From assembly GCA_007128075.1 (NCBI GenBank), contig SKYD01000270.1, forward strand, positions 1-8,811: a stretch of DNA of 8,811 bases, in the 5' to 3' direction. Under the pieces are notes generated by a model that saw only the letters and a program-made list of their open reading frames with translations, did no database searches and was not told where the DNA came from. Origin of the DNA: Thiorhodovibrio sp. Its GTDB lineage: Bacteria > Pseudomonadota > Gammaproteobacteria > Chromatiales > Chromatiaceae. Position 1 is the stretch's first letter; every line of letters starts with the position of its first letter. This document shows, in pieces, positions 7,168-8,811 of the stretch. Made by a program: the position numbers and the translations under genes.

Positions 7168-7824
7168 ATGATTAAACAATCTTATGTTTTTGCTGCCGCA
7201 TTGAGTGTGGCAAGTTTAGGTTTCGTGTCCGCAGCACTGGCAAGCGATGAGGCGGCGACCTCTGAGGCGGCAGCACCTGCTGCAAGCTATCCTGGCGATG
7301 AGGCGCGCACGCGGATGGAACAACGCCGAGCGCAAGCACTGGCGGAGCGTGATCGCCGTTACGAAGAGCTGCGCCAACGCGCCACTGAGCTAGGTTTTGA
7401 GATGCCGGAAGCACCGTGGCAAGCTGGTGATCGAGCTGCCAGCCCAAGCCCCCGCATGAGCCGCGAGGATTACATGCAAATGCGTCAACAGCAATGGGAA
7501 GACCAACGCGCCCGCGCTGCTGAGCAGGGCATCGAATTACCAGAGATGTCGCCGTGGCAGTTAGCCCAACAACGCCGTGAAGAGATGCGCGCCCAGTTTG
7601 AGCAGTATCGCGAGACTTTTGAGGCGTTAACCGAAGAGCAGCAAGACGCGGTGCGCGCCCTATTTGGTCATCATCCGCACATGCACCATCGCGGACACGA
7701 GCGCAGCCATTGCCCGCATCATGCTGGCTGCAACCATCCACGCCGAGGTCATGCGCATCCGGGGATGATGATGCCATTCCCCGAGATGCCTGAATATGCT
7801 CCGCTGCCCAGCCCAGCATCCTAA
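7168..7824 (+). CDS. Exported charged repeat protein with histidine-rich C-terminus, function unknown
   Basis: A 218-residue protein that I cannot assign to a characterised family. Residues 1-26 form a classical signal peptide (K3, a hydrophobic core, cleavage after ALA26), so the mature protein is probably periplasmic or secreted. The body is rich in Arg, Glu, Gln and Ala and predicted helical. It holds two copies of one motif, residues 65-85 and 110-131, each an amphipathic helix followed by G-(F/I)-E-(M/L)-PE and ending in PWQ. A single LTEEQ at 154-158 recalls the LTxxQ motif of Spy/CpxP periplasmic chaperones, but one copy is weak evidence. Residues 168-197 contain twelve histidines and two cysteines, suggesting binding of a transition metal such as Cu, Ni, Zn or Fe; this is inferred from composition only. 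The tail ends in Met/Pro-rich sequence. It probably has its own transcription unit and converges on the sugar dehydrogenase gene with three bases between stops. Confidence 0.85.
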   Translation: MIKQSYVFAAALSVASLGFVSAALASDEAATSEAAAPAASYPGDEARTRMEQRRAQALAERDRRYEELRQRATELGFEMPEAPWQAGDRAASPSPRMSREDYMQMRQQQWEDQRARAAEQGIELPEMSPWQLAQQRREEMRAQFEQYRETFEALTEEQQDAVRALFGHHPHMHHRGHERSHCPHHAGCNHPRRGHAHPGMMMPFPEMPEYAPLPSPAS

Positions 7825-7827
7825 ATT

Positions 7828-8811
7828 TTATTCACTGCGTTGCCCCGCCTGATGGCGGGGCTCAATAATGCGCAACAGCGCCCCATCCGCTTGGTCGGTC
7901 AAGACATACAAATAGCCATCCGGCCCTTGGCGAACATCGCGCACCCGCTCGCCGATGGTCAGCTTCTCCTCAACGACGACGCGGTTGCCATCCAAACGCA
8001 CACGGCGAATCTGGCGGGCGCGCAGCGCACCAGTAAACAGATCGCCTTGCCACTGCGGATAGACACCGCTGGTTGAGATCGCCAAGCCGCTAGGCGCAAT
8101 CGATGGTGTCCAGACCAGCGTGGGTTCAGCAATGCCCTCACGGCTCGTTTCGTTAGAGATGCGCGGTCCCCAGTATTCGCGGCTGTAGGTCACCAACGGC
8201 CAGCCATAATTGGCACCAGGCTCCAGAAGATTCAATTCATCACCACCCCGAGCACCGTGCTCATTCACCCAGATTTTCTCGGTGGTCGGATCACGCGCCA
8301 ATCCCTGGATGTTGCGATGCCCAATCGTCCACAACTCTGCTCGGGCTTGGGGCTGATCGACGAAAGGATTATCAGCAGGTGCGGTTCCATCATCACGCAG
8401 CCGCACGACTGAGCCAAAATGGGTTTTCAAACTCTGTGCTTGATCGCGGATCGGGTTGCCTTGGAAATCGATGGGTGGATTGCCACCGTCGCCGATGCTC
8501 ATCAGCAGTGTTTGATCAGGCAGCCACAGAATGCGAGAGCCGAAGTGTTGCCCGCCGCTTTTGGTGTCCGCATTGCGAAATAGGATTTCAGCATCGTGCA
8601 GACGACCGTCTTCAAAGCGTCCCCGAGCCAGCGCGGTGCGATTGGCTGTCGGGGTGCCAATGGCGAGCGTCATATAAAGCCAGCGATTGGTTTCAAAATC
8701 AGGATGCAACGCCAGATCGAGCAGTCCGCCTTGCCCCTCCGCCAGCACAGTGGGCAAACCAGGAATCGGGTTCGGATCAAGAACGCCATTCACAAGACGG
8801 CGCAACCGCCC
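7828..8811 (-). CDS. PQQ-dependent sugar dehydrogenase, YliI/Asd-type (5' end outside window)
   Basis: Members of this family are periplasmic beta-propeller enzymes that use pyrroloquinoline quinone to oxidise aldose sugars; E. coli YliI (Asd) is the closest known relative by motif. About 327 residues are visible, against about 370 for YliI. Motifs in order are LLDLALHPDF, QHFGSR (the histidine matches the family's catalytic position), MSIGDGG, DNPF, GHRN, NEHGARGGDELN, NYGWPLVTY, SPSGLA-like 'APSGLAIS' and the C-terminal VRDVRQGPDGYLYVLTD. The usual RNPQG is RNIQG here. The frame stays open to the right edge, reading GRLRRLVNG, a normal internal stretch of the family, so the TTG at 8805 is not the real start; the signal peptide and first propeller strands lie outside. 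The C-terminus is complete, with a TAA at 7828-7830. A calcium- and PQQ-binding role is known for the family; the substrate here is unknown. Confidence 0.9.
   Translation of the reverse strand, partial: GRLRRLVNGVLDPNPIPGLPTVLAEGQGGLLDLALHPDFETNRWLYMTLAIGTPTANRTALARGRFEDGRLHDAEILFRNADTKSGGQHFGSRILWLPDQTLLMSIGDGGNPPIDFQGNPIRDQAQSLKTHFGSVVRLRDDGTAPADNPFVDQPQARAELWTIGHRNIQGLARDPTTEKIWVNEHGARGGDELNLLEPGANYGWPLVTYSREYWGPRISNETSREGIAEPTLVWTPSIAPSGLAISTSGVYPQWQGDLFTGALRARQIRRVRLDGNRVVVEEKLTIGERVRDVRQGPDGYLYVLTDQADGALLRIIEPRHQAGQRSE
7842..7861. terminator. Perfect GC-rich hairpin near convergent stop codons, possible terminator
   Basis: GCCCCGCC at 7842-7849 and GGCGGGGC at 7854-7861 form a perfect 8-base-pair stem around a TGAT loop. 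It begins 17 bases after the stop of the His-rich protein gene and lies inside the final codons of the opposite-strand sugar dehydrogenase gene. Neither side has a proper T-run, so it is not a textbook rho-independent terminator. It could stop or stabilise the plus-strand transcript's 3' end, or could simply be coding sequence. The placement favours a role; the missing T-run argues against intrinsic termination. Confidence 0.4.

Noticed and set aside
7172..7819. Long open frame (215 codons) on the minus strand opposite the His-rich exported protein
   Set aside because: It mirrors the codon pattern of the plus-strand gene, has no recognisable domain, and the plus-strand frame has a signal peptide, repeats and a ribosome site.
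8803..8805. TTG at 8805 as the start of the sugar dehydrogenase
   Set aside because: The frame stays open to the window edge and reads GRLRRLV, a normal internal family segment; the gene is simply cut by the window.

Overview
The window is a densely packed chromosomal segment from a bacterium that looks like a gammaproteobacterium. Protein family resemblances (proteobacterial-type ThrC, RNase HII close in layout to the E. coli enzyme, YliI/Asd-like sugar dehydrogenase) and a moderately GC-rich base composition support this. A narrower placement, such as a purple sulfur or related sulfur bacterium, is only an impression. I see no mobile elements, tRNAs, rRNAs, CRISPR arrays or sizeable repeats, and no stretch over 300 bases lacks a gene.

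Left part (1-2769): the 3' end of threonine synthase (thrC), a 33-base gap, a complete LeuA-type acyl-CoA/2-oxoacid condensing enzyme (2-isopropylmalate or citramalate synthase family), and ribonuclease HII (rnhB). Threonine feeds isoleucine synthesis and the LeuA-type enzyme belongs to the leucine/isoleucine branch, so the first two genes form an amino acid module. rnhB is a housekeeping gene carried along by translational coupling.

Middle part (2766-7083): a chemosensory trio of a membrane methyl-accepting protein, CheB methylesterase and CheR methyltransferase. The receptor has an atypical signalling tip, and CheR carries a proline-rich linker and a C-terminal TPR-like region. From the LeuA-type gene to cheR, every junction is a 4-base start/stop overlap (GTGA once, ATGA three times), so five genes appear translationally coupled in one operon. 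No cheA or cheW lies in the window, so the trio must use a kinase encoded elsewhere or belong to a split cluster.

Right part (7084-8811): an 84-base gap precedes a small exported, charged protein with two copies of a 21-22 residue motif and a strongly histidine-rich tail. It may bind metal, but I do not recognise a characterised family. Convergent with it, three bases from its stop codon, is the 3' part of a PQQ-dependent (YliI/Asd-type) sugar dehydrogenase on the minus strand, whose 5' end lies outside the window. A perfect GC-rich hairpin sits within the last codons of that gene, just downstream of the convergent stop.

I do not see a clearly new multi-gene system. The most interesting leads are the non-canonical receptor with its own adaptation enzymes but no kinase, and the His-rich repeat protein.
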